A DNA stretch of 64,000 nucleotides from Lujinxingiaceae bacterium (GTDB taxonomy: Bacteria; Myxococcota_A; Bradymonadia; Bradymonadales; Bradymonadaceae): NCBI GenBank assembly GCA_013697635.1, contig JACCWM010000201.1:91016-155015 (forward strand), written 5' to 3'. A model generated the notes under the pieces. The model was given only the letters and a program-made list of their open reading frames with translations, made no database searches and was not told the origin of the DNA. Position 1 is the first letter of the stretch. Each line of letters begins with the position of its first letter. Positions 1 to 10,300 of this stretch are shown here, in pieces. A program made the translations under genes and the position numbers.

Positions 1-464
1 GCGGTCAGCTCGTTGACCGTCGCCGCACAGCTCTCCTGGGCCTCCACGCTGAAGCAATCGTCGGAGACCAGTGGATCTTCGTCGTCGGCCATGCAGTCGT
101 CGAAGTATCCCTGGCAGGCGGCCGCCTTGCTCGCATCGGTGTCTTCGTCCTCAGCGTCAAACACCGCATTCAAGGCGGCGCTGACCAGGCAACTGCTGCG
201 CCCGGAGGGGGTGCTCACATCATAGAGGGCGTCAAATGCAGCGCCGTCGGCGTGGCAAACCGCCGTGGTCTGGGCTTCGCTCAGATCTTTGATTAGCATC
301 TCGCCGGTGAACGCGGCGTTGTTGGAGTTGTTGGTGTTGTTGGAGTTGTTGGTGTTGTTGGCCGTCCTGTTGTTCGATCGCACGGTCGAACCTTCACCAC
401 AACCGAAGGCTGAACCCAGCGAGATCACCAGCAAAACGGTCAAGACTCTCTCAAAACCTTTCAT
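1..464 (-). CDS. Cys-rich Asn-linker lipoprotein, C-terminus beyond window edge
   Basis: The reading frame opens with ATG at 464 (MKGFERVLTVLL) and runs off the left edge still open, so about 154 residues are visible. A hydrophobic N-terminus ends in a lipobox-like GSAFGC. It is followed by an Asn-rich spacer (NNTNNSNN type) and a Cys-containing domain with the motif MLIKDLSEAQ. An in-frame ATG lies at 476, but the shorter start matches the neighbouring paralogue at 521-1165, which shares the MKG N-terminus and the overall plan. The protein is probably exported and lipid-anchored. Its function is unknown. It lies 56 bp downstream of its paralogue on the same strand, so co-transcription is likely. 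Confidence 0.75.
   Translation of the reverse strand, partial: MKGFERVLTVLLVISLGSAFGCGEGSTVRSNNRTANNTNNSNNTNNSNNAAFTGEMLIKDLSEAQTTAVCHADGAAFDALYDVSTPSGRSSCLVSAALNAVFDAEDEDTDASKAAACQGYFDDCMADDEDPLVSDDCFSVEAQESCAATVNELT
316..362. repeat. Short tandem repeat coding Asn-rich linker
   Basis: Degenerate 9-bp units of the type gttgttggt/gttgttgga encode the NNT/NNS linker of the left-edge lipoprotein on the minus strand. Length changes in multiples of three would keep the frame. Confidence 0.7.
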
Positions 465-520
465 TTCCTGCTCCATGTTCACTACAAGAAAAAGGCCGGC
501 GTTGCGGCCTTCGCGGGCAC

Positions 521-1165
521 TCAATACAGGTCTGGGCACTTTTCGTAGAGCGTCTCGCAGGCGGCGATTTCGTCGCCCTCGTCGAAGTTCTCGTCGAACT
601 CCAGGTAGCCGTCGGCCGTGGTATCGTCGACGCAGCTCGCGCTGTCGTAGGCGGCCCATCGCGCGCGCTCAGCGCTGATATCGGCCACGGCGCAAGCCTC
701 GAACTCGGCGATGGTCGCCTCACAGGCAGCCTGGCCCACCGGATCAAAGCAAAACTCCAGGTCTTCGGCTTCATCGGCCACGCAGTCGTCGTAGATCTCC
801 TGGCAGACGGCCGCTATGGAAGCTTCGTCGTCCTCGACGCCGGCACCAAGCACGGCGTCATAGATGCCGCTGACCTTGCAATAGCCGCGACCGGCAGGCG
901 TACTTGGGTCGTAGATCGAGGCATAGGCGGCGTTGTCCGCGTCGCAAAGTGCCTGGACCTGAGCCGCGCTCAAATTCTTGATCAAAGTAGCGCCGGTAAC
1001 CGGGGTTTCGTTGTTGGTGTTGTTTGCGTTGTTGGTGTTGTTTGAGTTGTTGGCGTTGTTTGAGTTGTTGGCGTTGTTCGCCTTCGAGCCGTCGTCTCCG
1101 CAGCCCACCATCGCTCCCAGCGAAACGACCAGCAATACGGCCAAAACTCTCTTCAAACCTTTCAT
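521..1165 (-). CDS. Cys-rich Asn-linker lipoprotein
   Basis: This protein of about 214 residues starts MKGLKRVLAVLLVVSLG. The ATG at 1165 was chosen because GAGCTAGAG lies immediately upstream; an upstream in-frame start at 1183 adds six residues. The signal sequence ends in MVGCGDD, which looks like a lipoprotein cleavage site. Next comes an Asn-rich tether of about 30 residues, then a mature domain with about ten cysteines and an acidic composition ending CPDLY. It is a tandem paralogue of the gene cut by the left edge. No catalytic motif is visible. The combination of flexible linker and Cys-stabilised domain suggests surface display, possibly binding, but the function is unknown. Confidence 0.8.
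   Translation of the reverse strand: MKGLKRVLAVLLVVSLGAMVGCGDDGSKANNANNSNNANNSNNTNNANNTNNETPVTGATLIKNLSAAQVQALCDADNAAYASIYDPSTPAGRGYCKVSGIYDAVLGAGVEDDEASIAAVCQEIYDDCVADEAEDLEFCFDPVGQAACEATIAEFEACAVADISAERARWAAYDSASCVDDTTADGYLEFDENFDEGDEIAACETLYEKCPDLY
1008..1080. repeat. Short tandem repeat coding Asn-rich linker
   Basis: About eight degenerate 9-bp units (gttgttggtgttgtttgcg type) encode the NN-x linker of the lipoprotein at 521-1165. The same design occurs at 316-362 and at 50780-50815. Confidence 0.7.
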
Positions 1166-1276
1166 CTCTAGCTCCATGTTCAACGTTGATTAATGCAATC
1201 AGGGTCTGGCAATCGGCACCTCGCGCGCAAATCCTAGCGGAGCACGCAGTCGATTGCCAGAACTTGGCTCAAAACC

Positions 1277-4200
1277 TCAGTGGCCGCCGCATTGCAGGCC
1301 GTGCATGATGCGCCCAACCTCCTGGCGCGTCAGCTCGCGATGCTCGATCGGGCTCGCCACCTCGCGCTGGGGCGCCTGGCGCTGGGGCGGTGGCGTCTGG
1401 GATTGGGCCAACAGATGGGGGTTGTTGTAGCCGCCGCCATCGGCGTCGAGATAGACCGGGTTGGAGAAGGCAAACGGGCGAGCCGCGCGCACCGGCAAGA
1501 TTGGATACATTGTAGGAGCCTGGGTGCCGCGCACCAAAAATACCGCGTAGGCATCGACCGCGCTCTCCAGCGTTACCGTCAGCGTCTTGTGGTAGCGACG
1601 ATGGGTAAGCGAGCCCGTGGCGACCTCGACCAGGTCGTCGGGGCCAAGCTCGAAGCTCCAAGACTCGGTGGGCGCGAGCGGGTCGGTCTTGTAGACGCCT
1701 GGTGCGGTGACGACGTCCTCGGCGTTCATGTAGAGATCGAGGCGGTCGACCTTCATCCATTCGGGCACCTGGATCTCGATCTCGAACTGCACGGGCGCGC
1801 TGTTGGTGGCGATCGTGTCGCCGATGTGGGCGCGTTCGTTGGCGTCATTGATCGCGACAACGCGAAAAAACGGGCCGTTGGTGCCAATCGCGCGGTTTTG
1901 ATTGATCGCCTCGACAAAGGCCGCCGTCTCAAAACTCGCGATCGTGTCTTTGCCCTCGGGCAAGAAGACGAAGGTGCGCGGCACGCCGCCCATGACATCG
2001 CCGTAGTGGCGATGGGTGTCGGTGACGGCCGTACCCGTGGGCGTCATGCCGCGCCCGATCAAGGTCAGCCACCAGCGGCCCACGGCCCAGAAGCGCTCCA
2101 GGCCGTGGCCGTTGAGCAGCTCCATGGCCGTGAAGTCGTCCGACCACAGGCCGGTCTCGCCGGTGTCAGGATCAGCCTCGGCGGCCACGCGCATGCGCAC
2201 CGGATCGCCGTAGGTGAGGCCGCGCAGCACGTCGCCCTGGCGCATGAAACTCGAGTCCGGGTGATTGATCTGCACGACCTGCTCGCCGGGATGGGCGCGC
2301 ACCCAGTCAAAAATCTGCGACGGTGTCACCGAGGCCTCGGCGCCGTTGCCCCAGTCCAAAGCGCCGCCGCGAAGCGCGCCGGCGTCGCGCACGACCGGAA
2401 AGCCGTTGAAGTGGCCCATATCGCTGGTGGTGATCTCGTTGCCGACGATCGTCACGATCTCGGCGCTTGCGCCAAGCTCGATGACGGCCGGGCCGAAGTC
2501 GGCGATCACGTCGTGGTCGGTGCTGACGACGACGTCGACGCCCTCGGTCAAGAAAGTGAGGATGCGGTTGGTCTCGGCCACGGCGCTGTCCGGCGAGGCG
2601 ATCGCGTGCACGTGGAAGTCGCCGCTGAGCGCGCCGTTGGTGTCGAGCACGCGGGCGATCTCGGCTACGACGTTTGCCGTCGCGCCTGCGGCGACGGTGA
2701 TCAGCTGGCCGCCCTCGCTGAGCGCCTGCGGCGGCCAGACCGACCACTCGAGGCCGCGGCTGACCACGATGCGGTAGGTGCCGGCCGGCAGATCAAAGCT
2801 GTGATCGCCGCTCACACCGACCCACTCGATCATCGCGAAGCCCTCGGGCAGGCGGTGAAAGGTCACCTCTTCTTCGCGCGCGGTGGGCTTGCTCGGGCAG
2901 GGGCCCTCGCAGATCACCGAGACGCGCGCCGGCGTCGGATCGCCCGTGGGGGTGCGCACGGAGACGCTGATCGTCGCTGCCTGCACGATCGTGAGGTCGG
3001 CCACGCTCGTGGTCTGGTCGGCCACCACGGTGGCCTGGGGCGGTGTGCTCGTCGGGCGGCCGACGAGCCTCGCTGATACGGTGTAGGTATTGGCCGGAAC
3101 CCGCATGGAGTAGCGGCCATCGGCGCCGCTAATTGCCTGGTTCATCGTGCGGCCCTTGGCGTCGACGGCCGAGACGCGCGCGCCTTCGACAGCCTGGCCC
3201 TGACCATCGCGCACGATGCCCTCAAGCTCGCCCGTGGCCACGCCCTGCACGCCGTAGATCGTGTCGAGCATGGTGGAGAGCGCGCCGCTGCCGGCGAACA
3301 CCCAGTGCTCGATCGCGTCGGACTGTCCGGGCTCGAGGTGATAGAGGCCCGGCATACTGGCGAAGCGATTTTTGGGCGAGAGCAGGGTTTGCACGATGTC
3401 GATGCGGCCCAGAAGCGAGGCCGCCACACCGTGCAGGGTCAAATAGGCGCCGGCAATGGGTAGATCGGCCTGCAGGTGGTCAAAGGGCTTGGGTACATAG
3501 GCAAAGCTCGATTCCTCGCCGCGAAACACCAGATACGGCAGCAGATCGGGGTCGGGGTTGGCCAGGCCTTTGTCCTCATAACCAAAGCCTTTCAGGCTGT
3601 TCAGCGGGTTGAAGTAGCCGCCCGTGCCACCGGAGACCACGATGTGGCTTGCGGCGATGTCGAGGCGCTCCTCGCCGTCGTTTCGCATCGCCGAGAGCAC
3701 ACGCACGCCGGTGTCTCCCGGGCGAAGCACGTAGTAGAGCGTCATGGTCAGGGGCATCAGCGCGTTGGGGCGGATATTGAACTGGGCGACCAGCGCCGGG
3801 TCGATCGCCGCGATCATGGTCGACAGGTTGAGGAAATCCAAAATTTCGGTGCGCCCGGTCACAGCGAGCACCGCGTGGCCCTGGCTGCCGTCGTGCACCA
3901 CCTCGAAGCGCTCGGGCTTGAAGGTCTGGTCGGCATTGAGAAAGAGGCAGATCTCCTCCAAAATATCGCCGGCGTTGGCCGCCCCAAGGTACTGGGCGTC
4001 GATCACGTTGCCACCCCACGGACACGCGCTCATCGCACGCCGGTCGGCCTGGATCACAAAGCGCGCGTGCTCGTTTTCGATGATGTAATCGCCCACGAGG
4101 CCTTCGGCACCGGTTCCCGACAGCAAATCCGCCGCATCCGTGACCTGGTAGAGCCGAACGCTGCTGCCCGGATCCGGTGCGCCCTCGAGAAAGGGCCCCA

Positions 4201-4432
4201 GATCAAGGGCTACTGGCGAGCCTGGCACGGGTGGCAATCCAACGTCGCTGACGTCGTCTGGGGTGCCGGTATCGATATCGGGCTCGTCGACCAGGTCAGG
4301 GGCCAGGTCGTCGACCAAAGGTGTATCGTGGCCGACATCGAGCGTGGGCTTGATGGTCGGCTCTGGATCGTCGGAGCAAGCAGGCGCTAGCAGGCTGATT
4401 AAAAGAGCAGCGAGCAGGAGGCGGCGATTCAT
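1277..4432 (-). CDS. Large lipoprotein with carboxypeptidase-regulatory-like and PHP (CehA/McbA-like) metallohydrolase domains
   Basis: The ATG at 4432 gives MNRRLLLAALLISLLAPACSDD, a clear lipoprotein signal with lipobox APAC. GGAG lies about 9 bases upstream, which argues against the longer frame from 4504. After an Asp/Pro-rich linker and a beta-rich N-terminal half comes a carboxypeptidase-regulatory-like beta-sandwich near residues 395-470 (GELEGIVRDGQGQAVEGARV). A PHP-type phosphoesterase domain then begins with HVH at residues 607-609 and continues with STDHD near 640, which are typical metal-binding motifs of the CehA/McbA family. The C-terminus is MHGLQCGGH. The gene at 7338-10499 is a close paralogue throughout. 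The substrate is unknown; an outer-membrane or surface hydrolase is the likely role. Confidence 0.85.
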   Translation of the reverse strand: MNRRLLLAALLISLLAPACSDDPEPTIKPTLDVGHDTPLVDDLAPDLVDEPDIDTGTPDDVSDVGLPPVPGSPVALDLGPFLEGAPDPGSSVRLYQVTDAADLLSGTGAEGLVGDYIIENEHARFVIQADRRAMSACPWGGNVIDAQYLGAANAGDILEEICLFLNADQTFKPERFEVVHDGSQGHAVLAVTGRTEILDFLNLSTMIAAIDPALVAQFNIRPNALMPLTMTLYYVLRPGDTGVRVLSAMRNDGEERLDIAASHIVVSGGTGGYFNPLNSLKGFGYEDKGLANPDPDLLPYLVFRGEESSFAYVPKPFDHLQADLPIAGAYLTLHGVAASLLGRIDIVQTLLSPKNRFASMPGLYHLEPGQSDAIEHWVFAGSGALSTMLDTIYGVQGVATGELEGIVRDGQGQAVEGARVSAVDAKGRTMNQAISGADGRYSMRVPANTYTVSARLVGRPTSTPPQATVVADQTTSVADLTIVQAATISVSVRTPTGDPTPARVSVICEGPCPSKPTAREEEVTFHRLPEGFAMIEWVGVSGDHSFDLPAGTYRIVVSRGLEWSVWPPQALSEGGQLITVAAGATANVVAEIARVLDTNGALSGDFHVHAIASPDSAVAETNRILTFLTEGVDVVVSTDHDVIADFGPAVIELGASAEIVTIVGNEITTSDMGHFNGFPVVRDAGALRGGALDWGNGAEASVTPSQIFDWVRAHPGEQVVQINHPDSSFMRQGDVLRGLTYGDPVRMRVAAEADPDTGETGLWSDDFTAMELLNGHGLERFWAVGRWWLTLIGRGMTPTGTAVTDTHRHYGDVMGGVPRTFVFLPEGKDTIASFETAAFVEAINQNRAIGTNGPFFRVVAINDANERAHIGDTIATNSAPVQFEIEIQVPEWMKVDRLDLYMNAEDVVTAPGVYKTDPLAPTESWSFELGPDDLVEVATGSLTHRRYHKTLTVTLESAVDAYAVFLVRGTQAPTMYPILPVRAARPFAFSNPVYLDADGGGYNNPHLLAQSQTPPPQRQAPQREVASPIEHRELTRQEVGRIMHGLQCGGH

Positions 4433-4519
4433 CAGATGGGCTCCGAGGATAAGGTTAAAGTCGACGTGGCATCGCATTATCGCGGTCAAGGCGCCGCGAT
4501 GCAAGGCGGCGGCCGTTGC

Positions 4520-7285
4520 CTAGCGCAACCAGGCCTCGAGATCGTTGACCAGCCCCGGGCCAGGCTTGCCCTCGAGGGCGCCAAAGACAGCCTTTGCTTC
4601 GTCGAGACGCTCGGCGCGCACCAGCAAGATGGTGCGCAGCTCCAGGGCGCGCCTTGCATAGGCCGAGCCTGCGCCGACTCTTTGCAACGCCTCCTGGCAC
4701 TGCTCGCTGGCCAGGCGCTCATACACACAGCGTACGCCCTGATGGTACCAGTCTTCGTCGGTCCACTCGGCTTTGCCGAGCGTCGTGGATTCGAGGGCGC
4801 GCACAAAGTCCGCATCGCTGTCGAGCATCCAGAGCAGGAAGTGGCGGCCGAACGCGTGGTCCATCGCCGCAAAGATGTGCTCGACCTTGAGCGGGTGGTC
4901 GATGTCGAACTGGGCAAACGAGCCCTGGTTGAGCGCGAGCAGGGCAAGATGTTGGAAGTCAAACCACGTGCTCACGGCCTCGCGAACGCTCTCGGCCATC
5001 CAGCGCTCGATGAGCGTGCTTTGAGCAAAGCGTTGTTTTACGTCAGGGCCCGGCACGGTCCAGTCCTCGTAGATCGAGCGCCAGGTCTCGTAGGCAAGGC
5101 CCGAGCGCAGGATCTTGTGTGGATCGTCGTCGATGACGGCCGCCACGTCCTTGAGCTGGGGGTGGAGATAGTCGTAGTCGGCGACAAAGAGCGCGAGCAC
5201 CTGCTCGGGGGTCTCGAATCCCAGGTTGCGAAGCTCCGCGAGATCGCCAAGCTGCAGCCAGCGCGCGGCGAGCGCGGCGCCACTGAGCTTTTCATTGAAG
5301 CCGCGGCTGCCCACGGCCATCAAATCCGTGCCGGCGCCGCTCCAAAGCGAGCAGTCCTCGAAGACGTCACAAAAGGCGCGCATCACGGTCGCGCCCGAGC
5401 CGCCGACCAGCCCGTGCAGGGGCAGCCAATAGGTGACCATGCCGCCAGGCTTGAGCCGCGAGTGGATAAGCTCGAAGTACTCGCGAGTGTACAGGCTGAC
5501 GATGCCAGCATTGGACGGCGGCGGCGGCTCACTGGTGATCAGATCGTAGCGCTGGGCCGTGGTCTCGAGGTAGTGGCGCCCGTCTTCGACGTGCAGCGAG
5601 ACGCGCGGGCTGCGCAGCGGATTTTGCGTCGGATCGGGGTAGACCTCGTCGCTGAGCGTGAAGATATCCTTGGAGATGTCGACGACATCGATGTGGCCTG
5701 TGGCCGGCGAATCGGTGAGCGCCTTGGCCGTCTGCCCGACGCCAAAGCTTATCAGCAGCGTGTGCTCCATCTCGCCTTTGAGCAGCACGGGCAAATAGAC
5801 GTAGATCTTCATGTAGCGGCGCGCGTGCACGTTCGATGCGCTCATCGAATAGCCGTTGGTCACCAGGCGAATCGAGTGTCGCTGGCCGGCCACCTGGCGC
5901 TCGATCAAGACGCCGGTCTCGGTCAGCCCCTCGTGAACGGCCAAGATCACGCCGTTGTCGACGCGGCTGGCCAGATTGTCGTAGTGCGGCGCCATGGCGT
6001 TTTGCCATGGGAAGACCACCACGATCACGACAAAGGCGCCCAGCGCCAGACGACCGGTCTTTTGCTGCCAGTAGCCTCGCTGCCATGCGATCAGGGCGCC
6101 GAGCGCGTACAGACAGGCCAACGCCCCGACGCTGGCACCGGCGCCGACCATGGGCAACAGCACAAAGGCGGCGAGCAGCGCACCGAGCGCTGCGCCAAAG
6201 GTGTTGGCCACCGTCAGCCAACCGGTGGCCTTGCTGGCCTCGCCAAGCTTCTCGCGAATCGAGACGCCGAGCAGCGTAAAGAGCACCCCGGAGATGGTCG
6301 AGACGGGCAGCATCAGGGTCGCCGCGTACAAAAAGATCCGATAGGCCGAGCCGGTCGTCGTCGCGTGATGAAAGAGAAAGGAGAACATGGTCATGAACGC
6401 CGCGCAGAGCATCAGCGGCGCGATCAGGCTCGAGGCGCTCTTGTTGGAGGCGTCGAGCTTGCCACCCAAAATGCCGCCGATGCCGATGCCCAGCAGCACC
6501 ACGGCCAGCATGATCGAGAAGACCAGCGACGAGTTGGGCAAAAACAGCGCGAGGTAGCGAAACCACACCACCTCGAGCGCCAACAGCACAAAACCACAGA
6601 TCGCGGCCAGCGCGACCTCGGCCGACACGCCTTTGACCGGAGTTGGCGCGTGGTCGACAGGCTCGGGCTCGACCTGAAAGCGCGGCGAGAGGCCCAGCGC
6701 GACGGCTGCCGCGACCAAGTTGACGCCGCCGGCGACCAGCGCGCTGCCAAAGATGCCAAACGAGCCGATCAACCAGAAGTCAACGAGCAGCGCTCCGGCG
6801 ACGGCTCCCAGCGTATTGGCTCCGTAGAGCATGCCCAGCACGTCGCCAAAGTCCTCGCGGCTGCGGCTTAGCCCGCGCGCCATCAAGGGCAAGGTGGCGC
6901 CCATGCAGCAGGCCGGCACCAGAAACAGGGCAAAGGCGCTGACAAGGCGCAAGCTCTGCGCCGGTGCGCTCGAGCTGCCCATCGCAGCGATCAGTGAAAC
7001 CAACCAGCTCTGAATCTCCGGGATCCACCAGAGCAGGGCAACGCCAGAGAGCGCGATCGCGATCTCGAGCAGGCCGTAGGCTCGAAGCGGCGCCCGAACT
7101 CGAATGCCAAAGCGCGCCGTGATGGCGTTGCCCAGGCCCAGGCCGGTCATGAAGGCGGCCAGGGTCAGGCTCGAGGCCCAGACGCTGTTGCCGACGACAA
7201 GCCCGAGTCGGTAGAACCACAGGGTTTGGAAGACCAGCGCGGAGAAGCCGGAGAGAAACAAAATGGGGAAAAGCAGGCGCTTCAT
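4520..7285 (-). CDS. Polytopic membrane protein fused to spermidine-synthase-like domain
   Basis: This protein has about 921 residues. The ATG at 7285 (MKRLLFPILFLSGFSAL) was chosen because AGGA sits about 5 bases upstream. Roughly the first 450 residues contain many hydrophobic segments of the fused MFS/spermidine-synthase type. The C-terminal half has a Rossmann-like SAM fold: a degenerate glycine motif (LLISFGVGQTA), an acidic strand end (VDISKD), DGRHYL and ITSEPPPP. In true polyamine synthases the last segment carries a catalytic Asp in a D-S/D-x-P context. Here it reads SEP, as in the membrane-fused subfamily, so polyamine synthesis should not be assumed. It lies between two paralogous PHP lipoproteins with gaps of 52 and 87 bp, suggesting a shared pathway. 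Confidence 0.85.
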   Translation of the reverse strand: MKRLLFPILFLSGFSALVFQTLWFYRLGLVVGNSVWASSLTLAAFMTGLGLGNAITARFGIRVRAPLRAYGLLEIAIALSGVALLWWIPEIQSWLVSLIAAMGSSSAPAQSLRLVSAFALFLVPACCMGATLPLMARGLSRSREDFGDVLGMLYGANTLGAVAGALLVDFWLIGSFGIFGSALVAGGVNLVAAAVALGLSPRFQVEPEPVDHAPTPVKGVSAEVALAAICGFVLLALEVVWFRYLALFLPNSSLVFSIMLAVVLLGIGIGGILGGKLDASNKSASSLIAPLMLCAAFMTMFSFLFHHATTTGSAYRIFLYAATLMLPVSTISGVLFTLLGVSIREKLGEASKATGWLTVANTFGAALGALLAAFVLLPMVGAGASVGALACLYALGALIAWQRGYWQQKTGRLALGAFVVIVVVFPWQNAMAPHYDNLASRVDNGVILAVHEGLTETGVLIERQVAGQRHSIRLVTNGYSMSASNVHARRYMKIYVYLPVLLKGEMEHTLLISFGVGQTAKALTDSPATGHIDVVDISKDIFTLSDEVYPDPTQNPLRSPRVSLHVEDGRHYLETTAQRYDLITSEPPPPSNAGIVSLYTREYFELIHSRLKPGGMVTYWLPLHGLVGGSGATVMRAFCDVFEDCSLWSGAGTDLMAVGSRGFNEKLSGAALAARWLQLGDLAELRNLGFETPEQVLALFVADYDYLHPQLKDVAAVIDDDPHKILRSGLAYETWRSIYEDWTVPGPDVKQRFAQSTLIERWMAESVREAVSTWFDFQHLALLALNQGSFAQFDIDHPLKVEHIFAAMDHAFGRHFLLWMLDSDADFVRALESTTLGKAEWTDEDWYHQGVRCVYERLASEQCQEALQRVGAGSAYARRALELRTILLVRAERLDEAKAVFGALEGKPGPGLVNDLEAWLR

Positions 7286-7337
7286 CAAGATCCTGGCTGG
7301 AGCGGAGGCCATCGGTGAGGGCTATGGTCCCGAGCGG

Positions 7338-10300
7338 TCAATGCCCTCCGCACTGCAGGCTATGCATGACCTGCCTGATCTCGCGCGGCGTCAACTCGCG
7401 ATCGACGCTGGCATCGGTCGGCGCGGCGCGCAGCTTCGCGATCAGGGGCGCCGGCGTTTGAGCGAGCGCGGCCAGATGCGGGTTGTTGTATCCGCCGCCA
7501 TCGGCGTCGAGATAGATCGGGTTGGAGAAGGCGAACGGGCGCACACCGCGCGACGGCAACACCGGGAACATCGTTGGGCCCTGGGCGCCTTGCAAAACGA
7601 AGACGGCATAGGCATCGACGGCGGTGTCGAGGGTGACGGTGACGACCTTCTCATAGCGGCGATGCACGCTTGTGCCGGTGGCGACCTCGACGAGGTCGTC
7701 GGGGCCAAGCGCGATCGAGAAGCTCTGGGTCGGCGTGACGGGGCTTGCGTCGTAGGCGCCGGGCGCGGTGACAACGCCGTCGGCGTTCATGAACAAGTCG
7801 AGGCGGTCGACCTTCATCCACTCCGGGACTTCGATGTGGACGTCGACGGTGACCGGCTCGCCGTTGGTGGCAAGCGTGTCGCCGATGAGGGCGGTTTGCT
7901 CGGTGCTGTTGGTGGCGAGCAGGCGAAAGAAGGGGCCGTTGGTGCCGATGGCTCGGCCCTGGTTGATCGCGGCGATGAAGCTCGGGCTGTCAAAGCTTGT
8001 GGCCGTGTCATGGGCTTCGGGCACGAAGACAAACGTGCGCGGCACGCCGCCCATGGTGCTGCCGTAGAGATTGTGGGTGTCGGTGACGGCCGTGGCCGTG
8101 ACGTGCATTCCGCGCCCGAGCAGGGTGAACCACCAGCGGCCCACGCCCCAGAAGCGCTCGGTGCTGTGGCCGTTGAGCAGCTCCATGGCGGTGAAGTCGT
8201 CGGACCACATGCCGGTCTCGCCTGTGTCGGGGTCGGCCGTGGCCTGGACGCGCATCTGGACGGGGTCGCCGTAGGTGAGGCCGCGCAGCACGTCGGCCTG
8301 GGCCAAAAAGCTCGAGTTGGGGTGGTTGATCTGGACGACCTGCTCGCCGTCGTGGGCCCGAACCCAGGCGAAGAGATCGGCGGGGGCGACGGCCGGCTCG
8401 GCGCCGTTGCCCCAGTCAAAGGCGCCGCCGCGAAGCGCGTCCGGGTCGTGTACGACCGGAAAGCCGTTGAAATGGCCGATGTCGCTGGTCGTGATCTCGG
8501 TGCCGACGACCGTGACGATCTCGGCCTGGGCGCCGATCGCGGCCACGGCCGGTGCAAAGTCGGTGATCACGTCGTGGTCGGTGCTGACGACCACGTCGAC
8601 GCCCTCGACCAAAAAGGTGAGGATGCGGTCGATGTTGGCCACGGAGCTGTCGGGAGAGGCGATCGCGTGCACGTGAAAATCCGCGCTCAGCGCGCCTCTG
8701 GTGTCGAGCACGCGGGCGATCTCGGCCTCGAGCGAGACCGCCTCGCCGGCTGCAATCGTGAGCAGGTGGCCGCCGGCGCTCAGGGCGTCGTAGGGCCAGA
8801 CCGACCACTCCATGCCGCGGCTGACCACGACGCGGTAGGTTCCGGCGGGCAAGTCGAAGCTGTGGTCGCCGCTGACGCCGATCCACTCGATCAAGGCAAA
8901 GTCGGCAGGCAGCTTGTGAAAGTTCACTTCTTTCTCGCGCGAGGTGGGCTTATTGGGGCAGGGGCCCTCGCACAAGACCGAGACGCGCGCCGGGGTTGGC
9001 TGCCCGTCGGGAGTGCGCACCGAGACGGTGATCGTGGCCGGCAACTCGAGCACGATCGCGCTCACGTCGGTGGTCTGCGCGTTGAGCACGCTGGCCGCCG
9101 CTGGTGCAAGGGTTGGGCGGCCTACAAGGCGCGCGCTGACCGTGTAGTCGCCCACCGGCGCGCGCATGCTGTAGCGGCCATCGGCGCCGCTGAGCGCCTG
9201 GTTCATCGTGCGATTCTTGGCGTCGGTGGCCGAGACGCGCGCGCCTTCGACCCCCAAACCCTCGCCGTCGACGACGATGCCCGCGAGCACGCCGGTATCC
9301 ACGCCTTGGAGGGGATAGACGGTGTCGAGCACTGTGGAGAGCGCGCCGTCACCGGCAAAGATCCAGTGTTCGGCGGCGCTTACGTCGCCGGCCTTGAGAT
9401 GGTGCAAGCCCTCGAGTAGCGGCAGGCGCGAGGGATGGGTGAGCAACAACTGAATGATGTCGGTGCGGCCCAGCACCGAGGCCGCAACACCGGCGATCGT
9501 CAGATAGCCGCCGGCGATGGGCAGGTCGGCCTCGAGGTGATCGAAGGGCTTGGGCACGTAGGCAAAGCTCGACTTCTCGCTTTGAAACATCAAAAAGGGC
9601 AGCACGTCGGGGTTGGGGTTGGCCAGGCCGAGGTCGCCGTAACCAAAGCCGCCCAGGCTGCCCAGCGGATTGAAGTAGCCGCCGGTGCCATGCGAGACGA
9701 TCAGGTGGCTGACGGCGATGTCCAGCTGACTGTCGCCGTCGTTTCGCATCGCCGTGAGCACGCGCACGCCGTCGTCACCGGGGCGAAGCACATAGTAGAC
9801 GGTCACGGTCATCGGCAACAGGCCATCGGGGCGCAAACGAAACTGGGAAGCGAGCTGCGGGCTGACCTGGGCGACCATCGAGGCCAGGTTTAAGAAGTCG
9901 AGCAATTCGGTTCGCCCGGTGACAGCGAGCACGGCATAACCCTCGCTGCCGTCGTGCAAGATCTCGAAGCGCTCGGGCTTGAGCGTCTGGTCGGCATTGA
10001 GAAACAAGCAAATCTCGCCGAGCACGTCCTCGGTGTCCGGTGCGCCCAGATACTGGGCATCGATCACATTACCACCCCACGGACACGGACTCATCGCGCG
10101 CCGGTCGTTTTGCACCAAAAAGCGCGCGCCGTCGTTCTCCAAGACGAAGTCGCCCAGCCCACCGGCCGCCCCCTCGCCGTCAAGCAGCTCGCTGGCGTTG
10201 GTGACCTGGTAGAGGCGCACGGTGCCGGTCGGATTCGGTGCATCGGCGACAAATGCCCCAAGGTCGAAGTCTACCGGCGTGCCCGGCAGGGGCCGCGGGC

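Noticed and set aside
4436..6871. Long open frame of about 810 codons on the plus strand
   Set aside because: It is opposite the membrane/spermidine-synthase-like gene and is rich in Arg, His, Gln and Ala without domain features, as expected for the antisense of a GC-rich gene.
4520..7285. Assignment as a true spermidine synthase (speE)
   Set aside because: The catalytic Asp context is replaced by SEP and a large membrane part is fused, so polyamine synthesis is not supported.
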